Shown piece by piece: positions 51,131-64,000 of a stretch of DNA of 64,000 nucleotides. Each line of letters begins with the position of its first letter. The first letter of the stretch is position 1. A program made the position numbers and the translations under genes. Below the pieces are notes generated by a model that saw only the letters and a list, made by a program, of their open reading frames with translations, did not search any database and had not been told where the DNA came from. The stretch is taken from assembly GCA_013400975.1 (NCBI GenBank), contig WBMZ01014014.1, positions 62,001-126,000 on the forward strand, read 5' to 3'. The DNA is from Atrichornis clamosus (Eukaryota > Chordata > Aves > Passeriformes > Menuridae).

Positions 51131-54100
51131 GTTCTGAGCATGGTTACGAAGAGGATGAGAGGAAGGGAGAAAAGGGTATCTTAAGAGCAAGTGTCAAGAG
51201 GATGAGGCCAGACTCTTTACAGTTGTGCTCCGGACATGATTAAGGGGCAACACTCACAAACTGAAACATAGAAAGTTCAGTCTGAATAGGAGGAAAATAT
51301 TCTTTGAGGGTTGCAGAGCTTTGAAACAGGCTGCCCAGAGAGGCTGTGCAGTCTCCTTCTCTGGAGATACTGAAAATCTGCCTGGATGAGATCCTGTGCA
51401 ACCTGTTATAGGTGAACCTGCTTTAGGAAGTGGGTTGGACTAGTTGACCTCCAGAGGTTCCTCCCAACCCCCACCATTCTGTGATTCCATATGAAAATGC
51501 CTACTGACATTTTAGTTTCCACACTTTCCTTTAGACCTTAAAGTTTAAATCATGTTTGTATTACATTCTGAAAATATTCAGATTAACATTCCTAAGATAG
51601 GAGGTGTTATTTAGTATCGATGACTCCTACAAAAAGCGTTGCTGCAAAGTTTTTTCTAGCCCTGAAATAAAAATGTAGCTCCTCCATACCTATTATTCTT
51701 TTATCACTTAAACTTTTTCAGTATTTGTAATGATTAATTTCAGGGGTTATCCTGATATTTATCTGCTTAGCAGAGGTTAAGGCAATAAATGATGCAATTG
51801 ATCTGGAACCTTTGACAGCTTGTCACTCAACTGTCACAGTTCTCTGATTTGTGTCAAAATTTGTTTCCTCGAACGCTGACAGATGACAAGAGGGTTTGAA
51901 GAGTTATGTCTATGGCAAAATGAAGCTCTAATAGGGAAAATACATACTTTTGAATCATTACAGCAAATATCTGTAAGCGTGCTAATTCTGAACATTATAC
52001 CTGTTGCCTGCAACTCAAAGCATGCAGTTCAGTGACACCTGTCACACATTTTATCTCATCAACAAGTATAATTGCCAATTTATCATCATCATATCTTCAA
52101 CTATACCTCCTGTCAAAGAAATGTGCTGCATTTCTGGAAATCCCCATCAAAATTTGAGATTTTGTGCTGAACTGTCATCCTCTCTTTCTCTTCCCTATGA
52201 AGTTAAGAGCAATTTTCTATTTAATGCACTATTTTGGAACCAGAAGTATCAAATACATTTGAGCTGATGTGGAACCTCACTGACAAAAACAAGAATCAAG
52301 AATTGTAATTAAGGTATCCATGTATGCATTCTCTGAAGTCCATTCACTCTGTGACATTCCTAAAGAGAAAACAGCTTTTTCTTAGCATAGTTCTGCTTAT
52401 AAAACTTAATGTCGAAAGTGATTTTACAAACAGAAAAAATAACCTAACTAAAATAGTGGCACCCCATTTCTGGGGCATCTACTTCTGCCTCTAGGAAATT
52501 AAGGTGTTTTTTTCCTCAAGAATGAGAACAGGAAGATTATAGAGTGACACACAACAAATATTTGTTTCTAGGTATTCTGAGACAAACAAGTGTTTCAAAT
52601 TTTTGAGTTACGCAGCAATTAGGATTTATCTGAATTATTTATTTGATATTCTATTGTTTGTTGCAATCCATTGTCCTAGACTATCTATTATTTTCCTAAA
52701 AATTCCCAAATTTATATACCTTTGCCACAGAGTAACACAATTTGTCACTGTGGTAGTTAGTTAGATCATATTACTACTTTAAAACATCTAGCAAACATTC
52801 AGTCAAAACCTGCTACAACAGTGAACCAAGATTTAATCTATTTCCTCTTAAACTGTCACAGAAATAAAGCAGTTCTTTTTCTTTACAACAGCAACTATCA
52901 CCTCTTTGTGAAGCATTCCCTCTCACAAAATGCTCCTGGCATGAATATGAAATTAAAACTGAATGAAACCCTCGATTCCTTCCTGGACCTCTTTATGAAC
53001 CACAGAATCCCAGAGTATTGACAATATGCAACTGTTGGCTCTTGGTGCTTTTACAATTGTAATGTTTCCTTATCCTATTGAAGATCATCTGAAAGAAAGA
53101 CTTACCCTGAATATTAATAAGCAGGGACACATTTACCTTTCTCTGCTTTTCATTATCCTCCCTTTAGAATACTAAATCATTAAAATCACAAAAAGAAAAA
53201 AAAACACCACTCATTAAGACAGAATAGGTTGGAAAATTCTCTATTTAAAAACTTCATCCCCATCCTTCAGCAGCAGACTTTTCATTCCCTTCTACAAATT
53301 GCTAGAGAAGTGAAGTTGAAGCTTTTTGTCATGGTTGCCCCCAACTCAGTTACTCTGATTGCTGGATCCTTTAGATTTAACTCTCTCCCCACCTCCTTAT
53401 TAGTTCCACAGCGAGATTTTTTAGATTAGTCAGTTACTATATGTGATGCATTAACATCCGTGAATGAACAGGAGAGAAAACATTCTGCCTTCAGAAAAGC
53501 ATATAAACAGGGGCACAAACAGTAAAACATGACCAGTGGTCACAATTTGAAGAATAAGAGAAAAGAAAATACTGGCTGAATTCCCACTAATACAAGCAAC
53601 ATCCACAAAATGAAAACTAATTAATAAAGTTCCTAAATAAAAAATGGAAAATATTACTTTTTCATTTAAATACTGTATCATAGTCAATAAGGCTAAGAAA
53701 GGTTACATGCACAGCCTTAAATCAGGTTTCCCTAATTTTTGACCAGTCAACTTTGCCACTAAAGGTTTGATTATAAACATATTACACATTCAAAGTATGC
53801 CATTATTTCAAGCACTGCTGTAACTCTGTAAAGAATCCTACTTTGCTACTGCCAACTCTAGAGTAAGTACATTGCAGACCAGTAAAATAACTAGTATCAC
53901 CTACCACTCTTACCCCACACAAGAATAACAGCTTGGTGTAACAAGTAATTTCCCTACACAATTTTAGGAGTCTTCCTAGCCATGCCTGATCTTTCTAAGA
54001 GTACGGTAAAATGAAATGTAAAAGGATTCTTCATTCATGTTGTCAAATAGTCATTGACAGAGAGTTGAAGTTTTCTCCCTAAATATTATACATAAATACA

Positions 54101-55968
54101 CAGTCAATTTTGAAGTACAGGTTAAAAACTTAAATGCACATGTCATTTTAAAAAGCACAGCTTGTTGAAGCATTTTTTTTCTTATCTCTCCAATGTTTAT
54201 ACTGTGGTAGACTGGTAAATTTTACATTTTCTTTAATCCCTGCTTCAAATACCTCCTTCTTATATCTAGTATGTTTAATTAAAAACATGTGCACAGCTAA
54301 TGCACATTTTACCATAACAGCTTCTGTTGCAGAAGCTACACACTTGGTTATTATTTGGAATACACAAAGAAATTACTTAAATTCCATTTTAAATAAAACA
54401 ACAAAAAAGATATATTGACACTGGAAAGTTTTAGAAACATCACTAAAAACGCTTTGCAGTAATTATTTCTTAATTTTAATATTTTTCATTATGAATGTTA
54501 TATTTAAATTAGGACTTGCCCCCTTTACCCTCCATATCTTACTGAAAATGGCAGCTAACCATGTGAACTATAAGCCATCAGCCTGCACTCTTGCTTAGCA
54601 CCACCAGTTTAAGGCCACCAGAATTTTAGCTCTAGAGCACAAATGTACTAATGATCTTCTTGCAGATCACTTAAAATAATAAATATGTTATATGATTTCA
54701 ATCTGAACCAATGTTTTGGCAGGCACTATTCCAAGTCCCTGCCATTATTCTGTTCTAGTCACAGTTTGTTCTACGGATACAAGAACAAGAATCATATATG
54801 CAATCCCCTGGATGTAAAAAACCAAACTGGAGGTAAATGAATCCCTAGAATACAAATGTGTTTAGAATAATCTTAAGAAGATCACAGTAATTACAGATAT
54901 TCTCCACCAAGGTGTTAGAAAATATACTTTGCGAAGACAAAAGAAGGTTTAATTCTCGTGGGCCTGAGAATCTGAGGCATCAGGAAATGTCTGGGTTTCA
55001 TGAAGCTTTTCATTGTTTAATATTGATACACTTCAAGAGGATTAACTACTACATATTTATAGAATACTTTAGAAATGCAGAGAATTATCTAGGAGCCAGG
55101 TATTTTAATTCAAAGCATTCTGGCCAATAAGCTGAAGACATGATATTGTCCTTTTCCAAAAAAATTAAATGCATTAAAAAGAGGATTTACAAAATTACTG
55201 GACTTCAGTTACTGGAAAAAAGGTCTTCAATTTTTTCATTCCTGGAAAGATTTTTTAATTACGTTTCTCTTAAATAAAACAGCATATCTAAAGCGACACA
55301 CTTTGTATACTTTGCCCTAACCAAAATAAACTAAATTTGATACAAATAAATTTTTTAACCCCCTATCAAAGTGCATTGGGGGAACAATATCAAATAAATC
55401 TCACTTAACCAAAGGTACTGAGAGTTACTCAAAAAATGACATATATACAAAATAAAAGAGTAATGAACAATATAACAGTTTCCTTTAAGATCAGAGTATC
55501 AACCATTAGAGTAAGAATTCCTATACCTATCCCACTAGCATAAAAATAATTGTCTCCCATTACAATTTTATAATGACAAACACTCTCCATCCCGAGAACT
55601 GAGCTAACGATTTCCTCAAACTGTAGCAGCAGCACCTACTCACAGAATTTGCCTTTGACTTCTCCTTCGTCAGATACATAAAAATACAATAAAATAATCA
55701 AATACATTTTAATTTTCAATTAAGGCTTCTATTTTCTCACATTAAAAAATTGTTATATATTTAAGAGCACCTGAGTCCCCTATCACTTCTTCTCATGTCA
55801 ATGTCCTTACAAAGCAGACTGCCAGGCACAAATACAATGAACTGTTCAGTACACATCCTTTCTAATGTTCAGCTGGTTTGCTTAAGTTACCTTCACTCTT
55901 TCCTGTATTTCAAATTAAAAATGTCAAAGATTGGAGTGCTGCAGTCAGTAAAATAATTGGAGTAGAGT

Positions 55969-56002
55969 GGGAGGGAGTAGAGAGGGAGGGGAAAAGTGGG
56001 GG
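55969..56002 (+). other. G-rich tract, weaker quadruplex candidate
   Basis: Five runs of at least three G occur in 34 bp, with loops of 1, 8, 1 and 7 bases depending on pairing. One loop exceeds the usual seven-base limit. The block lies inside a purine-rich 55960-56005 segment. Confidence 0.5.
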
Positions 56003-57136
56003 TGCATCTCATAATATTGTTACCTTCTGTAATAGCATAATCTGTCCATAGCTAAGCTACCACTGCCCACATCTCAAAGACTTCTGAAGACTTTCCTAAA
56101 AGCTTCCTCATTACAGCATAATACCTCACTTCACTGTGAATTATACTTCTTATGTAAGTACTTTCAGCATTTTGCAGGGGTTTCTGTTGTCTGTTTCTTG
56201 AAATTGCTATTTCTACCCCGCAAGATTATTCCTTCTTTTCTGACACCTGCACATACACAAATATAGCACAAAAGACAGTATCAACCATTTCCTGTCAGAA
56301 ATGGCATTCCACTCACTATAAAGTCATACAGTAAACTAGCAATGTAATTCAATAAACTTATGTATAAGAAACCAGGTACGCGCACCCACAAAAAGCTTCA
56401 TTTACTGAAAACAATATAATCACTACCAGAACTGAAGGAACAGCTTTCAGAGTTCCTTATCTCTTTAGTTGTTTCGGGCTCTTTACAACTTTATTTTTTC
56501 AGTAAACAAATTCTTCCAAATAGGACAGAATCACTGAATGTTCTCTAAAATGTTTACATTCTTCTACCTTAATGATCCATTGAAAAGGTCAGTATCTTTT
56601 GCTTACTAGCCTTAAAATTACACTAGAAATTTCTCATTCGTCTTTATTTTAACCATCCCTCCACGAAATCACCAGATGAACTATTTAGACACAATTCTGT
56701 GACTACAATACACCACAGAAAATGAACTGACAATCATATCCTTACAACCTCCAAGCACTTTTTTCCATTCTATTTATCACTAATCCTTTTTAAAATTTTC
56801 TTAATATAATTAGTTTATAGGTAAGTAAAGAATAATATTTGTAAGCATATGAAAACCCTTGTCTAGTTTCTTATTCTTGCTTAGTCACTGATATGCAGAT
56901 TTCTTGTCCCTCATACAAAGTCTGGAAGAAATAAAAATCATGCTTTTGATTTTCAAAGTTATTTCCTGTTTTTGAAACATTACCCAATTTATCAAGCACT
57001 ACTGCCTGACTGTAATTTATCCATCTTCACCAGTGAAACAAAGTACTGTTAGACAACAGATGAATGGATATTCCAAGTAATTGCCTCACTGGAATGAGCT
57101 AACAGCCTGTGTTAGCAAGAGAGTAGTCTCACACTG

Positions 57137-57282
57137 AAGCAGGTTTCCTTGAGTGCACGTGGAATCTCCATCCTTGCAGATACTCAAAACTCACCTGAAG
57201 AACACCTGAACAACCTGCTTTGACCAGGAGACTGGACTGGGTAACTTCTGCAGGTCCGTTCCAATCTATGTGATTTTATGGC
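57137..57282 (+). mobile_element. CR1 LINE 3' end, plus orientation, diverged
   Basis: The order of blocks matches a degraded CR1 3' UTR: an AGCAGGTTTCC segment, a GGAATCTCCATCCTTGCAGA block, AACCTGCTTTGACCAGGAGA, GGACTGGGTAACTTCTGCAG and GGTCCGTTCCAATC. The terminal octamer repeats are reduced to TATGTGATTTTATG. Confidence 0.8.
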
Positions 57283-60200
57283 AAACAATTCTAGGACTTG
57301 CATAAGTAGGTTCTTTTCACTTAACAGTGGTACTTACTGACAAACATTTTAGTATATAGATTAATAACTATTCTGACTCCCAGATATATTAATATATTTT
57401 CAAGGGTAAAACAAGGACAATTCACACAATACCTTCCATGAGGCTTAAGTCTCAGTTTTAAAGGAGATTGAGAACACTAACTGCTCTTCAAACAGAAGTA
57501 ACTCTTACTAGCTACTGTTGTGTCGTGTTGTGTGGGGGAAACAACGCACAATCAATGCACAAAGGAGTTAGGTGATACACCCATGACTACAAGGAAAGCT
57601 TGTCCTATTTGGAAAAATCCAGTGCTACACTACATAGAAAAGCTTACCACAGAGAAAGAACAGACCTTTCCTCTGACTTGATATTCTACAAGATTTTAGC
57701 CAGCTCCTGCTGGCAATGAAAAAAACAAAAAAAAATCACTTCAACTTCCAAAGCAAATATATATGTTGACCACTTCTCTTCAGTACTAAACTTGTCTTAG
57801 GCCTGATATAAATTGCAAAATACTATTTTAATATGTTAGGTAGTATTTGAAAATTTAAATTATGCTTTAAGATAAGTCTTTTAAGTGATACATACACAAA
57901 GACAGCAAGAAAAGGGAAAAAAAATGATAAAATTTCAAACAAACTGTTAGCTATATGTGCAACACCCATTCTTAATTAATGAGCACAAAAAGCTACAATG
58001 AGCTCCATTTTTCCAGCAAAGTTCTCGGTTTATTTTTTAGCAAGAGCCACGTGTTTTCACAAATCAAGGGAACAGAAAAAGCTCATTTCAAGGTCAACAT
58101 GATGCATGCTTAAATTTTGTTAGTTGTAAATATAATATTACTATCAAAAGCTGACAAAGTCATACATCATTATGTACACTCTGACAAGTTCCCTGATATC
58201 AATTCAGAATGACAGATAGATTAATCACATTCTAGTTTGACAAACTGCATTGAAAAATGTGACTCGTAAGTACAAAATTCAAGAGCTCAGCCATCTACAT
58301 CAGATAATTAAGATTCAAAGACCTCTTTTCATCAGTGTCATCAGCTTAGTTCCTCTTCAAAAAGGAGCCTTCTTCTTGTGATGAGGTGCTTTCTTTTATG
58401 TACTTTTTTCTTTTTCTCTGGATTTATTATTATCCATATACTGAGATAAAAATGGTGAATAGCAAAGTGGCAATCTGTTTTGTTTTATTTGGTGTATAAA
58501 TAGAGCAAATGAAGCTACTCTCTTCCAGCACTACATGGATCATGCAGTGTAGGACCAGTCAAGAACAAAATAAAGAAAAGGACTTGCTCAAACAAAACAC
58601 CTGATGTACAGAAATCTACTATGAAATAATCACATAGGGATGTATTTTTTTCTGTACAGCCTGACCTTTAGTATCAATTAGTTCATTTTAACTAGATTGA
58701 GTCACTTTTATCTAAATAAAAGTAAACTTATATTTTAAACAACCTTCACAAAACAGTGAACTTAAAGGGAGATGCTACCTGCACTACAAAACAAAAGAGA
58801 AAGGAAGACCTAAAAAAAAAGCTACATCAAAAAAAAAAGCTTGAATGTTCACAGCAGCAAGATAGTCTATCTTATCACAGGAAAAAAAAAATTCCTATTA
58901 CATATACAGGAAAAAGAAATGGTATAAACAACTGTCTTTCACTGCTAATGATATCAAGATACATGAAACCACTCAGGGTATCACGGCACCATTTCTCTCA
59001 TTAAGACACTCTGACCATTCTTCACAATAATTATGTTGCTAAATAAAGTGCATACCTGATTTTCTGCAGCTATAAAAATTTTACATTAGATACTTTAACA
59101 CAAGCAGCTGACTCCTAACACAAAGCTATCAAGCATCAAACCTCAAACTGTTTGCTTATTGCTCCTCAAGATGATTTTTGTAACTGAAGACAGAAAATAT
59201 TCTGACAGTCTTTCTATTGGTACCTGACAATGCATATATTAATTTCTAATGCTTCATAAATACTACTATAAAAATTAATATAATACTACAGAACAGACCC
59301 TATTAATAAGCAAACTCTGTGACAACAGTGTATGCTGACAGTCAGCAGGAAAATACTTGTGCAATTCCAAAGTACAGCAATGACACTGTTCTACAGAGCC
59401 ACAACATTCTGATAACAGGCTAACTACTATTACTTTTTTTTAATGGATTGCACTTACTATGTATTAAATTACAATTCTGAAGAACAACCATATAATGGCT
59501 AAACACAGATAAATGTCAGGAACAGAATCAAATTTAAGCCCTTCTATTACCGTTCAGAATAGTTAGGAGCAATTTTAAAAGAAAAATACATTTTAATATT
59601 AGCCAAATAGTAGTACACACTGATTAGTTAGCTGCACTTCTGATTCAAACATTTTTATTATTTAAAATATACTCTTTCCATTAATTTAAAAATATTTTCT
59701 CTGTTACGCACGCAATTTACAGTGATTAAGAGAGAATTCACTGAGAAAGAGTGTTGTATGCTATGTCTTCAGTTTAAGGAAACATAAAGGCTCATAACAA
59801 TCTTGCTTTCAATTCTTAAATTGTATACACGCATGAAGAGATGACTTGCACTTACCCACAAGATTATTCTTTACAATACTTTATTAGAAAGTAGATGTCA
59901 AGTTCTTGCATTAATTTACAAATTCTCTGTTTCTCAGAATTTGCCACATGTACAAAGCTTAAAATAAGGGTATACCCACACCCTGCTCATGCACATGCCT
60001 GCACCGAGCACAGTCGATGGGAATTCAATAATGCATTCACAATACTGCAGGAAGAGGGTCTTTCCTGTCTTTAAAAAACACCGCATAACACTTAGAAATT
60101 AACTTAATCTGTGACTGCAAATGCTAAATAGTTTCTGTGCAGACTCTCATAATAAATTTCTACATTTAATTATACATTTGACTATACAAAACAATGATTC

Positions 60201-63200
60201 TTCTGTTACGTGACATCACTGGCACACTCATGTCACCTCTTAGAAAACAGAAGATTCTTAAATTCAGTACCAAATGCACAAATACAGAAAATATTAGGAA
60301 GCTGAAGAATATTTGTACCTTTTCTTTAGGTTTTAGTGCAAGTAATGTAGACGCATTGCTAACTGCAATATTTGATTTTTTTCTAAGACAGTAGAATAGT
60401 ATGATTTTAGTCATTTTTTAAATGAACTGAAAAGCAGAACAACATCCTGTGCTGAACAGATGTTTTTACACATACCAATATTTTGAATACCAGTCAATGC
60501 TCACTGGTATTAAAAAAACAGATTATAACATAATTTCCATCTTACTTCACACAAGGCAGTAGTAAGTACAATGAGCAAAAAGTAGCCTTTTATTAATACT
60601 GATCTCCAGCATTGTAATTGAAAACAGAAAAAAACCCCAGATTTTGACACATAAGCATATTGTTATGAAGGACTGGCATAATCTGCAAGTTCTTTTGCTC
60701 ATGAAGAAGGTCAGTAAACACAATACCACTAATGTAGTCATTAAAATAAGTAACTAAAATAAAAATTTTAAGAATTTGAAAGGGAAAAATTGAACACTAA
60801 TTAGAACATATTTTGTGTAGGTAATTAAAAGTACATTCAAATAAAATGTATTAATTGCAGAATAATTCATTTAGATTTTAAAAACAAGCATCTCAATAAA
60901 TTTAGCATAGCCTTTAGAGTCCCTGCACACACATATACAAAAAATAGAATAGTATTTTCTTGGATGATAAATAAAAATCATTTTCTAGTCAATCACAGCT
61001 GAAAATTAAGAACATCATACCTCTACGGAAAGCCTGATCCTAAATGGCTGCATTAAAAAGGCTTAATAAAAATGCTAATCTTTCAAACAGCTAAACACAG
61101 TCTTAAAAAGAAGTTCAAAATACAGAAAGCAAACTGGAAAAGTGAACACAGGACATTTCTATCCATTATTGCTTCAGTATTCTGTTAACATTACTGCCAT
61201 TCAACTTCAAACTAGCATTTCTGAGCTAGTAAATACAATAAAGATAGTAACACACATCCCTTTCAAAGGATTTAATTTACTTGTTCTTTACTTTGTAAGT
61301 ATTTGTGGTGCAACTATTAACAAAACAAAGCAAACATTTCTTACTTGGAGTTACCTGTGTTCATCAGACTCACCAGAACAGCAATAGAATGCTGGAGCCT
61401 TGTTTTATACATCCACAACTGTTTAGGCATAGATTACAGTTACAAAAGAACAAAAAGATATGGAATGCATACACAGGGATAATGTATGTCCCAAGGAAAC
61501 AGACAAGGAAAAATTCTATTACATGCATGTTTAATACTAAAACTATAGAACAATAATGAGAATAAAACTTGGGGGAATAAGGATCAAATCATCGTGAGTG
61601 AACAATGTGCCAAGTGAGACCTTACCAATATGCTCAAGTAAAAGCATTGTCTGTCACAAAAATAGCAGCAGGAAGAGGCATGACCACCAAATCAAATGTT
61701 TTCTTATGTTTTCTTCGTTTTTGATAAACAGTTCGTTCAGATATCTTGAAAATATGAACACCACAATAATCCAGTAATAGGAAAACAAAAGTACAGTAAA
61801 TTAAACAAGACTGTAATATAAGAACCTGCTCCAACCCTCTCCTGATAAATTATAGCTAAGAAACTATGTGTTTTGGTCATACCTCCATTGTCAACATTTA
61901 CAAAAGCTTTTCTGACAGTACAAAAATTAGCAGTACTAATTTGTTATTAAACACACTCACAAGGTGATGAGCAGCAAAACCTGGTACACTGGAAATAACT
62001 GGAGTGCTGCATGACTAAAGCGCTATCATTATATTTTACTGTAAAGTTTATTAATTCGTAAAGTTTATTATTTAAAGATTAACAAAAATTAGATGGACAA
62101 GAAAAATGAAGTATTAGATTTCACACAATCTGATGAGCAAATCATCTTTTAAAAATTCATCTGCCAGATCTCACACATCTCCCACCCACAACTACTTTTT
62201 ATTTTTTAGCTTACACTATTTGCAACAGGATTTTTCTATCCCGTACATTACTAAAACTAATGCTCAAAATAAATTTTAAAATAGTGATTTCCATATTTCC
62301 AACTGTCTTCATATTGCAACTTGGTGTTCTGCCCTTCTCAATCAATCCCTAAGAACTTCTTTAGTCATGTTTTAGCAGTGCAAGACTAACCAGCAGATGA
62401 CTGGCCATCAAATCTGGTATAGAAAAACAGCCGATGAGAACAAGCCACACCAGTTATCTATATTAGCTATTTTTTGTTTTATTAAATCATTCAAGATTTC
62501 TAGCTACAAATTCAGATGTGAATGGAAGGTCTCAGTACTGTCAACCTATGTGGAGACTGTATTCATCACGTATTACAGTTAAAAGCATAATGCATGGCAC
62601 TTTTAAAATCCTTATTGCCTTTTACCATTTTAGAAGTTTACATAAATAATTGTACTTTAAATTCTTCCACATTTACTACAGTTTCATGCAATAAACCCAG
62701 CTCATATTGCAGCCAATATGACAGGATAGCCTTAAATATAAAAAGGACAAAGCACACCACGTTCAAAGTAGCCAATGTAGACAGCACATGTTTAACTTGG
62801 TATTAACCATGCCCAAACACAATCAGACTTTAAATGCCTTTGAATTTAAAAAAAAAAATTTTAAAAATCTTAGATGTTTCTGATACATAATATGTCAGCT
62901 AATTTATTGCATCTTCAGAATCAAAGCTAATGAGATCGATACACAAGCTTGAAATATCTGGCAGATTTCTGACTTGATTCATTAGGATTAGAATTTCATA
63001 TACTACAAAATCCAAGTAGATAAAAAAGAATTTGAGGTAACAGCATCATTAACCAAAACAAGGGGGTTTTTGTGTGAAAAACAATCTCATCTAAAAAACC
63101 AGAAGCATCCTCTCCCTTCAGAACAGTAAACAAAGATTTAAACATAACATAAAAACAAGTAATTTAGAACCCATGTTAGCATGTCAAGTACAGGATTTCT

Positions 63201-63784
63201 TTCAATTCATTTTCAGACCTGCTGCTCTTCCATTTAATTTCGATTTCCCTCCTATTTTTTCATAAACAATTTTTGTGATGTTCATTAATATCTGTTTTGA
63301 ACATTAAGGGAATCTCTAAGTGATTGACTATTTTGCCACCTCAAAGATATAGCTTATGCAAGTACGAAAGAAGACAAAACCAAATACTAGAAGAAACTTT
63401 TCAAAAAGGAACACAACAAGCCACCCAGCAAAATTATTACATGAGAATCAACAATCACATGGCCTTGACATGGAATACTATTAAATGCCCCTCAAGTTTC
63501 ACCATCCTGATAGCTGTTTAACCATTACAAAGCACACCACCACTTGAAAATAAAGTATTAAAATGCAAATGCTACTGCATTTCATTTTGCAACAAGAAGA
63601 GCTCCTTCCATACAAATAAAACTTCCTAGAGCTCAATATGTACTGCCATTTCACTTCTTCACCATACATTCCTCCCCTATGATTTTCCTTCTCTTTCTCA
63701 TTCCTACCTTTTGTTTTTCCTTTTCTTCTTCCCCTCTCTTACTATGCACGCCTGTTTTGTCATCTGCTCTCATTTGTTACTTTC

Positions 63785-64000
63785 TTCCAGCTGGCAGCAT
63801 GTGAACCCCGGGGCCGAGGTCTCATTTAGCCATGTCTGAGAATGTCAAGCAATTCCAGCTATGAAAGCCAGCTACCACCTGGGAAGGGATGGAGGGGGGC
63901 TTTAAGTCCACCAGAATAGCCTGCCCAATAAAAGTCAGCCTCCCAGCCTATAATTACAACTCCTCATACACAGATACTGGGGCCTTGGAAAATGTCCAAG
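63785..64000. other. Less AT-rich block at the right edge, possible conserved noncoding element
   Basis: Composition changes near 63785 from pyrimidine-rich intron to mixed, unique-looking sequence that includes CCCGGGGCCGAGGTCTC, a GGGAAGGGATGGAGG segment and CCTATAATTACAACTCC. It matches no repeat I know and carries no long open frame. Such islands in long introns of developmental-region genes are often conserved regulatory elements, but here that is only an inference. Confidence 0.3.

Larger units (their letters stand above)
49925..51488 (+). mobile_element. CR1 LINE, 5'-truncated, 3' part of ORF2 plus 3' UTR
   Basis: This non-LTR retrotransposon copy of the CR1 family is the largest in the window. 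The reading direction is plus, and in broken frames it shows reverse-transcriptase landmarks. VPGKV and a segment matching SKHVEEKKVFNSSQ lie near 50190-50270, a degraded LDLSKTSD motif near 50365, GSVLGPV near 50545, and SKLPDDTKLGA near 50617-50650 at the catalytic box that is normally FADD. Frameshifts and stops interrupt it throughout, so it is inactive. The 3' end carries the usual avian CR1 tail (GTTGGACTAGTTGACCTCC) and ends near TTCTGTGATTC. An N with a flanking duplication lies inside it at 51040. It starts about 100 bp to the right of an LTR at 49284-49825. Confidence 0.92.
21872..64000 (-). other. FBXL17: FBXL17 upstream intron, partial (over 42 kb)
   Basis: This is intron sequence preceding the acceptor at 21872-21873 and running off the right edge. 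Very long introns are normal for this gene. Identified contents are CR1 fragments (24961-25140, 30715-31190, 42755-43060, 49925-51488, 57137-57282), LTRs (39825-40603, 45172-45615, 49284-49825), AT-rich simple repeats (24591-24626, 28531-28612, 43331-43436), a G-rich tract (55969-56002) and a less AT-rich block at 63785-64000. I can identify nothing in 21872-24590, 25140-28530, 31190-39825, 40605-42755, 43440-45170, 45620-49280, 51490-55965, 56005-57135 or 57285-63785. The upstream exon encoding the preceding repeats was not seen. Confidence 0.85.

Noticed and set aside
39825..51488. A full-length provirus formed by the LTRs at 39.8, 45.2 and 49.3 kb
   Set aside because: The LTRs differ in type and orientation, and no gag, pol or env sequence lies between them, so they are separate solo insertions.
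1..64000. CRISPR arrays, operons, tRNA or rRNA genes
   Set aside because: No spaced direct repeats, clustered same-strand genes, cloverleaf or rRNA-like sequence was seen. The window is vertebrate intron.

Overview
The window is almost entirely intron of one protein-coding gene. It is nuclear DNA from a vertebrate, most likely a bird. The evidence is AT-rich sequence with very sparse coding content, several CR1-type LINE fragments with the usual avian 3' ends, and LTRs of types I know from bird genomes. The species cannot be determined. Linkage to the Z chromosome is plausible, because I recall the FBXL17/FER/MAN2A1 neighbourhood as Z-linked in chicken, but the sequence itself cannot show it.

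The gene is FBXL17 (F-box and leucine-rich repeat protein 17) on the minus strand. Two consecutive coding exons are certain. One is at 21871-21764 (108 nt, 36 codons) and the next is at 13319-13189 (131 nt, 43 codons plus 2 nt). Both have consensus AG/GT splice sites and join in frame across an 8,444 bp intron. They encode part of the C-terminal leucine-rich repeats. The remainder is over 42 kb of the upstream intron (21872-64000) and over 13 kb of the downstream intron (1-13188). I found no other FBXL17 exon and no other gene.

Intron content by region. 1-13188 holds a minus CR1 fragment near 4.75 kb and a composite LTR relic near 7.0-7.57 kb. 13320-21763 holds a strong G-quadruplex motif at 14.24 kb, CR1 scraps near 16.9 and 20.2 kb, and a possible ancient SINE-like relic near 19.9 kb. 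21872-64000 holds plus CR1 tails at 25.0, 42.9 and 57.2 kb, a minus CR1 reverse-transcriptase fragment at 30.7-31.2 kb, and LTRs at 39.8-40.6, 45.2-45.6 and 49.3-49.8 kb. It also holds a 1.56 kb plus CR1 at 49.9-51.5 kb that contains an N flanked by a 90 bp near-perfect duplication (very likely an assembly artefact), an AT microsatellite at 43.3-43.4 kb, and a less AT-rich, possibly conserved block at the right edge.

I found no previously undescribed biological system. The points most worth checking are the assembly duplication at 50950-51130, the G-quadruplex motif, a plus-strand open segment with good splice-site matches at 3677-3848, the inverted LTR relic near 7 kb, and the right-edge block.
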